The position numbers and the translations under genes are program-made. This document shows positions 37,634-45,700 of a stretch of DNA of 64,000 bases, in pieces (the stretch's first letter is position 1; each line of letters begins with the position of its first letter). Source of the DNA: Brevibacterium daeguense (GTDB lineage Bacteria; Actinomycetota; Actinomycetes; Actinomycetales; Brevibacteriaceae). The notes under the pieces are model-generated. The model was not told the origin of the DNA. It saw only the letters and a program-made list of their open reading frames with translations, and did not search any database. The DNA is taken from positions 124,001-188,000 of the forward strand of contig NZ_JAJTWW010000009.1 of the NCBI RefSeq assembly GCF_021729135.1. Reading direction: 5' to 3'.

Positions 37634-37642
37634 CCGCCGGCT

Positions 37643-37672
37643 CGGGGGAGCGCGGTCTGCTCGCGCCCCCCG
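37643..37672 (+). terminator. Imperfect hairpin after the aldehyde dehydrogenase
   Basis: CGGGGG pairs with CCCCCG and CGCG with CGCG, with a small internal loop. It starts ten bases past the stop; a weak candidate terminator. Confidence 0.4.
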
Positions 37673-37726
37673 CATTCAGCTGCGCGTTAGACTGGGTGGA
37701 CCGGCGCGTAAGGAGCAGAACAGTTC

Positions 37727-38428
37727 GTGAACGATCTCATCGACACCACCGAGATGTACCTCCAAGCCATTGTGGAGCTGGAGGAGCAGGAGATCGTACC
37801 TCTGCGTGCTCGCATCGCCGAACGCCTCGAGCATTCGGGGCCGACGGTGTCCCAGACGGTCGCGCGGATGGAGCGCGACGGTCTGCTCCGAGTCGGGACC
37901 GACCGTCATCTGGAGCTCACGCCGGAAGGCCGGGAGCTGGCGACGGCGGTGATGCGCAAGCACCGGCTTGCGGAGCGGCTGCTCAACGACGTGATCGGCC
38001 TCGACTGGGAGCTCGTCCACGATGAGGCGTGCCGCTGGGAGCACGTGATGAGCGAACAGGTCGAGAAGCGGCTGGTGACGCTGCTGCCCGAACACCAGAC
38101 CAGTCCCTACGGCAACCCGATTCCGGGTCTTGAAGCTCTCGGCGCCGAACAGCCGGTCGTCTCCGACGACGTCGTCCCGCTCACCGAGGCCTGCCCCGCC
38201 ACCGGCCGCAGCGAGGTCCGGATCGAATGGCTCGCCGAACCTCTGCAGGTCGACACCTATCTCCTGGCGCAGCTGCGCCAGACCGGCGTCCTGCCGGGTG
38301 TGGCGGTGACTTGCGAACCGGCGGGGGAGTACATCACGGTGCGCGCTCCGGAGGCGGAGAACGTCCTCGATCTGCCTCGGGAGACCGCTTCGCACATCTT
38401 CGTGAGGGCGATCGCGTCCTCCGCTTGA
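37727..38428 (+). CDS. DtxR/IdeR-family metal-dependent repressor
   Basis: 233 residues. The winged helix-turn-helix is MYLQAIVELEEQ through GPTVSQTVARMERDGLL. The dimerisation/metal domain has HRLAERLL and ACRWEHVMSEQVEKRL, with metal ligands such as Cys and His in this block and H in LLPEH. An SH3-like domain ends the protein. Such regulators repress iron uptake and siderophore genes in the presence of Fe(II). GTG 37727 has AAGGAGC upstream. No iron genes are adjacent, as is normal for a global IdeR. Confidence 0.92.
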   Translation: MNDLIDTTEMYLQAIVELEEQEIVPLRARIAERLEHSGPTVSQTVARMERDGLLRVGTDRHLELTPEGRELATAVMRKHRLAERLLNDVIGLDWELVHDEACRWEHVMSEQVEKRLVTLLPEHQTSPYGNPIPGLEALGAEQPVVSDDVVPLTEACPATGRSEVRIEWLAEPLQVDTYLLAQLRQTGVLPGVAVTCEPAGEYITVRAPEAENVLDLPRETASHIFVRAIASSA

Positions 38429-38447
38429 GTGCGTCCTCCGCTTGAGC
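38414..38447 (+). repeat. 17-bp tandem duplication spanning the dtxR-type stop codon
   Basis: GCGTCCTCCGCTTGAGT is followed directly by GCGTCCTCCGCTTGAGC. The first copy contains the stop TGA, so the second is untranslated. This is probably a small slippage duplication. Confidence 0.85.
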
Positions 38448-38639
38448 GCGTCGCCGATCGCCCGAGGGTCCGTCGCAACCGCTTCGTAACACTCTCTCGA
38501 CCTCTTCGTTACACCTTTTTTCCACGAGTTTTGGTGCTTCTGACCAGGCAATTCACTGAAAATGTGACGCTTCTGACATTCTTTTCGTGATGTAAATGTG
38601 ACATTGGGGCCCTGCTTCGGTTACCGTTTAGCAGTCGGC

Positions 38640-38812
38640 TTCTTCCGGAGCCGGCCGGCGTGGGTAACCGAGTGCCGCTCCCTCGCTGAATGACCAGGAC
38701 CGAAAGCGGCAACGGGGGAACCACCTTTGTCCCGATGGACTCGGGGCTAAGTCACTCGTGAGAGTGGCCGAGCACCTCCAGCTCGAGCCCGACAGCTCAC
38801 CTCGTAGGTTGT
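38640..38812 (+). ncRNA. c-di-AMP (ydaO/yuaA-type) riboswitch
   Basis: The 397-base gap before the NlpC/P60 gene holds this element. Conserved blocks are CGGGGGAACCACC (about 38713), ATGGACTCGGGGCTAAGTC, and the diagnostic 3' block GAGCCCGACAGCTCACC followed by TCGTAGG (38785-38808). Class members bind c-di-AMP and turn off cell-wall hydrolase or transport genes. The 5' edge is uncertain; a GGTTACC/GGTAACC pairing (38619-38625 with 38663-38669) may belong to it. The 38490-38610 stretch is unusually AT-rich and probably contains the promoter. Confidence 0.85.
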
Positions 38813-38825
38813 GGAGAGGAACTCT

Positions 38826-39677
38826 GTGGCACAGAAGAAGCACGGCCGTCGCGCCGCCAGCACCCCAGTCAAGACACCACTCACCGAGCTCACCGAAGCT
38901 CTGAGTGCGAACACCGGCGCAGTCGGCCGTCGCGCAGCGGTTGTCGCCGCAGCAGGCGGCCTGATCGTCACCGTCGGACTGCCTGCCGCCAACCAGGCCG
39001 GCAAGGACGAAGGCGTCGTCTCCGCTTCCGCCGAAGCGGCTGACAATTCCGAGGTCGAGTTCACCAATCAGGCCAAGATCGTCGTCCCCGAGGCCGCAGA
39101 GGCCGAGGACGGCGAAGGCGATGACGCGGCCGATGCCGTCCAGGCCGAACCCGTCACCGCCACCGCAGCACCCGAACCGGCTCCGGAGCCGGAGCCCGAG
39201 CCGGAGCCTTCCTCATCCGAGTCGAACGCATCCTCCGCTGCGCCCAGCGACCGGGGATCGAACTCCTCCCGCAGCTCCGACCGCTCTTCCGAGGGGTCGT
39301 CGAGCAAGGCCGGCGGCGACGTCAAGGTGCCGGACGGTTCGAAGGCCGAGCAGGTCATCGCGATCGCCAAGCAGTACGTCGGCGTGCCCTACGTCTACGG
39401 CGGCACCTCGCCCAGCGGTTGGGACTGCTCCGGGTTCACCGCCTTCGTCTACGGCAAGGCCGGTGTGAACCTGCCGCGGACCTCGTCCGCGCAGAAGGCT
39501 GCCGGCACCGTCGTCTCCGCGTCCGAGGCGAAGCCGGGCGACCTCGTCTACAAGCCCGGCCACATCGGCATCTACGCCGGCAACGGCATGATGTACGACG
39601 CGGGTTCCTCGAGCTCGGACACCTCGTACCGCAGCCACTCGTGGATGGGCAGCGTCACCTACATTCGCGTTCTCTGA
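38826..39677 (+). CDS. NlpC/P60 cell-wall endopeptidase
   Basis: 283 residues. A hydrophobic export segment (RRAAVVAAAGGLIVTVGLPA, about 38-57) is followed by an acidic, Pro/Glu/Ser-rich linker to residue 165, then an NlpC/P60 domain with catalytic Cys in WDCSGF, His in GHIGIY and the usual late polar residue. It should cleave gamma-D-Glu to diamino-acid bonds in peptidoglycan stems. GTG 38826 lies five bases after GGAGAGGA. Control by the c-di-AMP riboswitch ties wall cleavage to that second messenger. Confidence 0.93.
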   Translation: MAQKKHGRRAASTPVKTPLTELTEALSANTGAVGRRAAVVAAAGGLIVTVGLPAANQAGKDEGVVSASAEAADNSEVEFTNQAKIVVPEAAEAEDGEGDDAADAVQAEPVTATAAPEPAPEPEPEPEPSSSESNASSAAPSDRGSNSSRSSDRSSEGSSSKAGGDVKVPDGSKAEQVIAIAKQYVGVPYVYGGTSPSGWDCSGFTAFVYGKAGVNLPRTSSAQKAAGTVVSASEAKPGDLVYKPGHIGIYAGNGMMYDAGSSSSDTSYRSHSWMGSVTYIRVL

Positions 39678-39699
39678 TCGGCTTCAGCCGACGGCTCTT

Positions 39700-39757
39700 C
39701 ACGCAGAGGGCCCGGCGTCCGGGTTATGGTCCACCCGGTCGCCGGGCCCTCTGCGTG
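39700..39757 (+). terminator. Strong terminator after the NlpC/P60 gene
   Basis: An 18-bp perfect stem, CACGCAGAGGGCCCGGCG, is topped by a further CCGGGT/ACCCGG pairing. There is no T tract. Confidence 0.85.
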
Positions 39758-39951
39758 CCCAGGGACGGTGTGCCGCCGCTCCCGCCAGGGGCGGCGGCTG
39801 TTGGCTCGCGGGGGCGGCGCATGCTTCCTGCCGGCGACGGCAGGCTGCACTGCTGGAGTCTGCGGTCACTTCCCGCCGGGGCGTCGGTGCAGAGGTGGTG
39901 AACTGCAGGCGAAATCTTCTCGGCCGAGCAGAATTGGGCGATGGTCGGCTC

Positions 39952-40171
39952 TTGCGCATCGTGGGGCCTCGGTTACTCTTATGGCAGTCGTGACCACATC
40001 ATCCTGGAATCAGGGAGTCCCGTGAGAAGCGAATGCAGTGCAGGAAGCGCGGTCGCCGTGCGACGGCCGAGCCTCTTCGCGTGCTGTGAACGGGGCCTTG
40101 CCTATTCCATAGTCGACTCGATAGATCCGATGTGGACTTCTGAAGGCGTTGCGCGCATGCGCAGCGCCTTC
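39952..40171 (+). ncRNA. Candidate small RNA or long leader before the HNH gene
   Basis: The 464 bases between 39758 and 40221 contain no convincing gene. TTGCGC (39952-39957), 16 bp, TACTCT (39974-39979) could be a promoter, and an intrinsic-type hairpin ends at 40171 with TGTGTTT after it. A transcript of about 185 bases would result. Inside, CGGTCGCCGTGCGACGGCCG can fold. The first ~190 bases of the gap show nothing I can assign. Confidence 0.3.
40142..40171 (+). terminator. Hairpin terminator upstream of the HNH gene
   Basis: GAAGGCGTTGCGC pairs with GCGCAGCGCCTTC (one G-T pair) across a GCAT loop, followed by TGTGTTT. It ends 50 bases before the HNH start, so it would either finish a small RNA or act on the HNH leader. 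Confidence 0.7.
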
Positions 40172-40221
40172 TGTGTTTGCGGAAGCCGGGCACGGACTCG
40201 CCCGGGGCAAGGAGCGCGCAG

Positions 40222-40725
40222 GTGAAGACACTGGTTCTCAACGCCGGATACGAGCCGATGTCGGTGGTCTCGTTCCGTCGGGCGGTGGTGCTGGTCCTGG
40301 CAGGCAAAGCCACTGTGCTTGCCGCCGATGAGGCTGTCCCGGTGCGCAGCGAGCACCTGGCCATGCAGCAGCCCTCGGTGATCATCCTCAGCAGGTACGT
40401 CAGGCCCCCGAGCGGACGCTCTGTCGCGCTCTCCCGGCGGGGCGTGCTGCGACGGGATGGGTTCAAGTGCGCATACTGCGGTGTGCGCGCCTCCACCGTG
40501 GACCACGTGCTCCCGCGTTCCAGAGGCGGGGGGAACACCTGGCAGAACCTCGTCGCCTGCTGTCGTTCGTGCAACAACCGCAAGGGCAACAGGACCCCGG
40601 AGGAGATGGGCTGGCGGCTGGGCGTCAAGCCCGAGGCGCCGCGCGCGGGGCAGTGGTGGCTGCGAGACCTGGACAATCCTGCGGAATCCTGGCGGCCATT
40701 CCTGGAGTACTCCTTCGCGGCCTGA
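40222..40725 (+). CDS. HNH endonuclease family protein
   Basis: 167 residues. The start VKTLVLNAGYEPMSVVSFRRA is typical of a conserved actinobacterial HNH group. The nuclease motif is CAYCGV, then TVDHVLPRSRGGGNTWQNLVACCRSCNNRKGN, giving both zinc CxxC pairs and the HNH catalytic residues. AAGGAG at 40209-40214 supports GTG 40222. It is widespread chromosomally and not clearly linked to phage or restriction; cellular role unknown. Confidence 0.9.
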   Translation: MKTLVLNAGYEPMSVVSFRRAVVLVLAGKATVLAADEAVPVRSEHLAMQQPSVIILSRYVRPPSGRSVALSRRGVLRRDGFKCAYCGVRASTVDHVLPRSRGGGNTWQNLVACCRSCNNRKGNRTPEEMGWRLGVKPEAPRAGQWWLRDLDNPAESWRPFLEYSFAA

Positions 40726-40770
40726 CTCAACCCTCGTCCGCGACCTTCGTCGCTGCTCCGCATCCGCTCT

Positions 40771-40799
40771 GCTGCTCGTCGTCGCTGACGACGAGCAGC
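40771..40799 (+). terminator. Hairpin after the HNH gene
   Basis: A perfect 13-bp stem, GCTGCTCGTCGTC, with a 3-base loop, 45 bases past the stop codon. Confidence 0.65.
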
Positions 40800-40810
40800 G
40801 CGTGGAGACA

Positions 40811-40861
40811 CACGAACGCGGGTGGTGCGGTTCGATTCGAACCGCACCACCCGCGTTCGTG
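40811..40861. terminator. 25-bp perfect palindrome between convergent genes
   Basis: The 25 bases at 40811-40835 are repeated inverted at 40837-40861 around a single T. It lies 14 bases from the GlsB-like stop and downstream of the HNH hairpin, so it most likely terminates both strands. A stem this long and exact is unusual. Confidence 0.75.
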
Positions 40862-40875
40862 GTGGTGTCAGATGC

Positions 40876-41145
40876 TCAGGCGCGCGTGCGCGAGCGTCCG
40901 GAGATGAAGCCCCAGATGACGAGCACGATGATCGCACCGCCGATGGCCAGCAGCCACGAGCTCAGCGACCAGAACTCGTTGACTCCGGTGCCGAAGAGGG
41001 CGCTTCCGATCCAGCCGCCCAGGACGGCTCCGATGACGCCGGCGGCGAGTGCGCCGAGCCAGCCGCCACCCTGCCTACCCGGGAGGATGGCCTTCGCGAT
41101 GGCACCTGCGATCAGGCCGAGGATGAGAAAAGCGAGAATACCCAT
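40876..41145 (-). CDS. GlsB/YeaQ/YmgE-family stress membrane protein
   Basis: 89 residues. Three glycine-rich membrane helices: MGILAFLILGLIAGAIAKAI, a central GALAAGVIGAVLGGWIGSALFG, and a last one before the basic RSRTRA end. This is the transglycosylase-associated protein family, made under stress and in stationary phase. AGGAGC precedes the ATG. It is divergent from the universal stress gene across 232 bases that include an AT-rich TTGTTATATTC on the minus strand (possible -10). Confidence 0.9.
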   Translation of the reverse strand: MGILAFLILGLIAGAIAKAILPGRQGGGWLGALAAGVIGAVLGGWIGSALFGTGVNEFWSLSSWLLAIGGAIIVLVIWGFISGRSRTRA

Positions 41146-41377
41146 AACTTGCTCCTGTTCTTTCGTGGAGCACCCAAAAGGATTGGGCGCCCGCTGTTGT
41201 CTGGATGTCGTACGGGTTTGTCTGACGTTTCGAATATAACAAGGAATCTTGCCGGACGACAGTTATCGGCGCGGCCATTCCGCGAGCGGTGCCGAATCGT
41301 AATCAGAACAGTTCTGCTGGCGGGGCGAACGGGCCGGTATCTTGGAACAAACGCTGTAACCGGAAGAAGGAGACGCA

Positions 41378-42388
41378 GTGGTCAGGGAACAGCAGGTTCC
41401 GGAGGTCGCGGACCCGCAGGCGATCATCGTGGGAGTCGACGGCTCGAAAGCCAGCAGGCATGCCCTGCGGTTCGCCATCAACGAGGCCCAGGCCCTGGAG
41501 CGCTCGATCCGGCTCGTCGGGGCATACACGATCCCGAGCGTTGCGGCCGCCACCATCGACGTGTCCTATGTGCCGATCGACGACAGCTCGATCCGAGCCG
41601 CTGTGACCGCCACGCTGAAGGAGGCCGCTGCAGAGGTCAAGGCGGCAGGTGTGCCGGTCGAGGCGGTCATCGAGATCGGAGACGCTGCCGGAGTCCTCGT
41701 GGAGGAGTCGAAGCAGGCTTCGCTCGCGGTCGTGGGTTCTCGCGGCAAGGGCGGGTTCGCCGGCCGGCTGCTGGGCACTGTGTCGAGCGCGCTGCCGGCG
41801 CACTCCCATTGCCCGACCATCGTCGTCCCCGTCGGGTGGACGGCAGAGGCGGAGCGGGCGGCCAAGCACAGCTCATCGCGGGCGGTCCGCAACCAGCGCG
41901 GCGACCTGGTGGAGTTCGACGAGAGCCTCGAGTCCGTTCCGGGTCTCGACTTCGCCGGTTCTGTTGTCGTCGGCATCGACTCGCTGGGCAAGAGCTCTCC
42001 GGCTCTGTGGGAGGCGGCGCTCCTGGCGGAACATCGCGGAACGCCGCTGCACATCGTCGGGGTCGTCACCACGACCGTCGTCGGCCCGGAATGGCTGCCG
42101 AGCACGCACGATGTGCAGCGCTTCTTCGATGAGGGGTCGGGCACGCTGGAAGTCGCGGCCTCGGCGGTCGCCCAGAAGTACCCGCAGCTGACGGTCGAAT
42201 GGACTCTGTTCGACGGTCAGCCCGCCGAGGTGCTCGTGCGCGCATCGGATACCGCCGACGTCCTCGTCATCGGCTCGCGCGGCCGCGGCGGCTTCGCCGG
42301 TCTGCTGCTCGGATCGACTTCGCAGTCGGTGCTGCCGTACGCCCAGTGCCCGACCATGGTGGTGCGCGTGCCGCGCGACTCCCGCTGA
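41378..42388 (+). CDS. Tandem universal stress protein (two UspA domains)
   Basis: 336 residues. Each half has the Usp fold with an ATP-loop: GSRGKGGFAGRLLGT in domain 1 (about 120) and GSRGRGGFAGLLLGS in domain 2 (about 295); IIVGVDGSKASRHAL and VVGIDSLGKSSPAL open the halves. Tandem UspA proteins of actinobacteria bind ATP and respond to hypoxia or stationary phase. AAGGAGA precedes GTG 41378. Its divergent partner is also a stress protein. Confidence 0.93.
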   Translation: MVREQQVPEVADPQAIIVGVDGSKASRHALRFAINEAQALERSIRLVGAYTIPSVAAATIDVSYVPIDDSSIRAAVTATLKEAAAEVKAAGVPVEAVIEIGDAAGVLVEESKQASLAVVGSRGKGGFAGRLLGTVSSALPAHSHCPTIVVPVGWTAEAERAAKHSSSRAVRNQRGDLVEFDESLESVPGLDFAGSVVVGIDSLGKSSPALWEAALLAEHRGTPLHIVGVVTTTVVGPEWLPSTHDVQRFFDEGSGTLEVAASAVAQKYPQLTVEWTLFDGQPAEVLVRASDTADVLVIGSRGRGGFAGLLLGSTSQSVLPYAQCPTMVVRVPRDSR

Positions 42389-42519
42389 TCAGGCGCCGGT
42401 GGCCCTGCCCGAACGACCACCCGATCGACGCCGCCGCGATTCATCGTGGCAGACGTCTGCTTCAGCAGCAGATCCGGTCGATCGGAGCAGGGCCCGGCGC
42501 TCTGTACGTCATTCAAGTG

Positions 42520-42592
42520 CGCCCCCGACAGGATTCGAACCTGTGACACCCGCTTTAGGAGAGCGGTGCTCTATCCCCTGAGCTACGGGGGC
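42520..42592 (-). tRNA. tRNA-Arg (anticodon CCT)
   Basis: A 73-base cloverleaf: acceptor GCCCCCG/CGGGGGC, D arm GCTCAGGGGATAGAGC, anticodon stem CCGCT/AGCGG with loop CTCCTAA (anticodon CCT, reading AGG), T arm with TTCGAAT. CCA is not encoded. No att-like duplication or integrase lies nearby, so it does not seem to host an island here. Confidence 0.96.
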
Positions 42593-42727
42593 GTGCCCCG
42601 CAGAGAAGCCAGCGCGGGGCGGGCACCGGCGTCGGCGCATCGACAGTCTAACAGCCGCCGAGCGAAAACTTCGCGCAGTCCGGTGCGCCGGACTTCTCCT
42701 GACCGCTGTTCCGGATAGGCTCGATGC

Positions 42728-45700
42728 GTGTCATATTCCGATTCCGCTTCGCAGACCACGGTAGGCCGAGCCTTCGCCTCGTGGAAGGAACAGGCTGCCC
42801 GAATCGGCGGCCGCGACACCATGCTGCAGTTCCGAGACTCCCGGGACGGCTCGATCGAACTCACCGGCGCCCACCCGTCCGGCTTGGCCCAGCTCCTCGC
42901 GGGGCGCGCCACTCGCCTGTCGAGCCTGATCCGCGACCAGGAACTGCTGTCGGATGCCCGACGTCGCGCCCGCTCCATCCGCCAGAAGGCCGAACAGCTC
43001 GCCGGCGAGCGCGGCATCAGCACCGCTCACCTCGCGATCGGGTTCGCCACCTGGAACCGTGAGGAACGGGGAGTGCGGACGGAGTACGCCGCGCCGGTCA
43101 TGCTCCGCCATGTGCGCCTGGTGCCGCGCGGCAGCCGGGTTGAGGACTTCGAGATCGTGCTCGACGACGAGATCACGATCAACCCGGCTCTGGTGGACTA
43201 CCTCAAACGCGTCCACGACGTGCGGATCGACGCCGACGAATGGGTCGATTCCACCGGCGTGAACCACGGCTTCGATCCGGCTCCGGTGTTCGAGCGGCTG
43301 CGCGCGCTGGCCAAGGGTGTGCCCGGCCTGCTGGTGAATCAGCGATTGGTCGTATCGACGTTCGCGAACATCATCGCGCCCTTCACGCTTGAGGAGCTGC
43401 CCGCCGACCATCCGATCCTCCGGGCCCTCGCGGGGGATCCCGAGGCGCGCCGTCGGTTCGGCGGTCCGGGCACCTCGGCTCCCGCGTCCGAACCCGGCAG
43501 TCCCATCGACTCGGCTGATCCCACCGAGACTGCCGGTCAGCCGCGTGATGCGCAGACGGCTGTCGAACCGGAGTCCGAAGGATCGGATGGTGGCGGTGGT
43601 GAGTTGGAGGAGCCGACCGAAGGCCCCGACAGCACTGACCAGACCTCGGACCCGCGGTCCGACAGCAGCGACCAGGCCTCGGATCGTCGGTCCGACTACA
43701 CTGACCAGGCCTCGGATCTGCGGTCCGACGGCAGCGACCAGACCCCGGACGCGCAGCCCGACCGGTCGGCAGACCCCGAGTCCGACAGAACCGCAGACGA
43801 TCAGGCCGACGACGCCGGGACCGCTGCCGAGGGGCGCGCGGATCTCGACGAACCGGACGAGGATGTCCCCGAGCCCGGGGCGCCTCGGGAGCAGCCCCGG
43901 CCGCTGCCGGATCGCAAGCCGCAGGAGGAGTTCCTCGCCATCGACGTCGACGGCGACCAGCAGGCGGTGGTCGACGCGGCGGTGACCGGCGAATCGCTCG
44001 TCGTCGACACCCCGCCGGGGACCGGGGCCACTCAGGTGGCCGTGGCGATCGCCACCACCCTGGCCCATACCGGGCGCAGCGTCCTCTACATCGCCCAGTC
44101 CGCGGATGGGCTCGACGACTTCGAGCAGCGCCTTGCCCACGCCGGGCTCAAGGACTTCGCAATCGACGGGCGGATGACGGCGGCCCAGATCCATCGCCGC
44201 CTGATCTCGCTGATCGCGGCCGCGGAGCGGGCGCAGAAGCCGGAACTCGCCGATCTGCTCGCCAAGCTCAATGAGCAGCGCGCGGTGCTGGCCGAGCACT
44301 CCGAATCCCTGCACCGGATCCGCCGGCCGTGGGGCGTCTCCGTGTTCTCCACGATGCAGCATCTGGCCCGCCTGACCGCGGATCAGCCGGGGCCCGCCAC
44401 CCCTGTCCGGTTCGGATCCGACGTGGTGGAAGCCATCCCGGAGGCGCGAGCAGCGCTGCGGGAGCGCCTCATCGAGTTCTCCGCGCTGGGTGCGTTCACG
44501 CTCGGCGTCGAGGACACCGTGTGGTTCGGCGCGCGGTTCGCCAGCAACGAGGACGCCGAGGCGGCCCGACAGGTCGCAGAGCGGGCCGGTCGCAAGATCC
44601 CGGGCTTCGTCGAACTCGTCGAGCCGCTGCTGCGGCAGGCGGGGCTCAACCCGGAGCGGACCATCAACGCGTGGGGCAGCAGCCTCCGGGTGCTGCTGGC
44701 AGTGCGCAAGACCCTCGACAAGTTCTCACCTGACGTGTACGACCACAACCTCACCGAACTGATCGCCGCGACCGGCACTGCCGACTACCGCCGCGAGCAC
44801 GGGATCGAGATGGGTCTGTTCGAGCGCAATCGCCTGAAGAAGGCCGCCCGCGAGTTCCTGCGTCCGGGGAGCTCCGTCGAGGACCTGCACACCTCGCTGC
44901 TCCAAGCTCAGCAGGAGCGCCGCGAGCTGCGGGAGATCGCGGGACGCGACATCCGTCCGCAGATCCCGCGTGGACTGCTCGAGGCCGATGAGCTCTGCCA
45001 GGAGATCGAGGCCGACTTCCGCACACTCGAGCCGGTTCTCGCCGACACCCCCGATGGTGGTGAGCTCGGTGCCATGCTCGTCGAGGAGGCGCAGGCACGC
45101 CTCGACGCGCTCGGCAGCGACCGGGAGAGCCTCGCCGACCTGCCGGAGCGGACCCGCGTCGAAGCGGAGCTGCTGCAATGGGGTGTCGGAGAACTCCTCG
45201 ACGACCTGCGCGAGCGCCGCGTCCCCCACGAGCTGGTCGGCCAGGAGTTCGACCTCGCCTACTGGGCGACCGTGCTGCAGCTGCTCGCCTCGGAGGATAC
45301 TCGGATCGGCGAGCACGACGGTGCGGAGCTGCACCGGGTCGCGGCCGACTTCCGGATCTGCGACAAGCAGTACGTGGCGGCCGGCGCCTCGCGCCTGCAG
45401 TGGAGCCATGCCCAGGGCTGGAAGCGCGCGATCACTGAGCTGTCGCAGGAGGCGCAGGCAGTGCGCGCCGAGCTGCGCTCGCGTCATCTCCACGTGAACC
45501 GGCTCAGCGAGAGCGCTCCGACCGTGCTCGGCTCACTGGCGCCGATCTGGATGATGAGCCCGTTCCAGGTGCCGGAGCACTTCAGCGGCGCGCCGCTGTT
45601 CGACGCGGTGATCATCGCCGACGCCGCGCGGCTGTCCGTGCCCGAGGTGCTTCCCGCCATCGCTCGCGCCCGCCAGGTGATCGCACTGGGCGACGAGCGG

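Noticed and set aside
39981..40025. 14-codon leaderless mini-ORF in the gap before the HNH gene
   Set aside because: The possible -10 box ends only one base before the ATG, too close for a start at the A, and no conservation can be judged.
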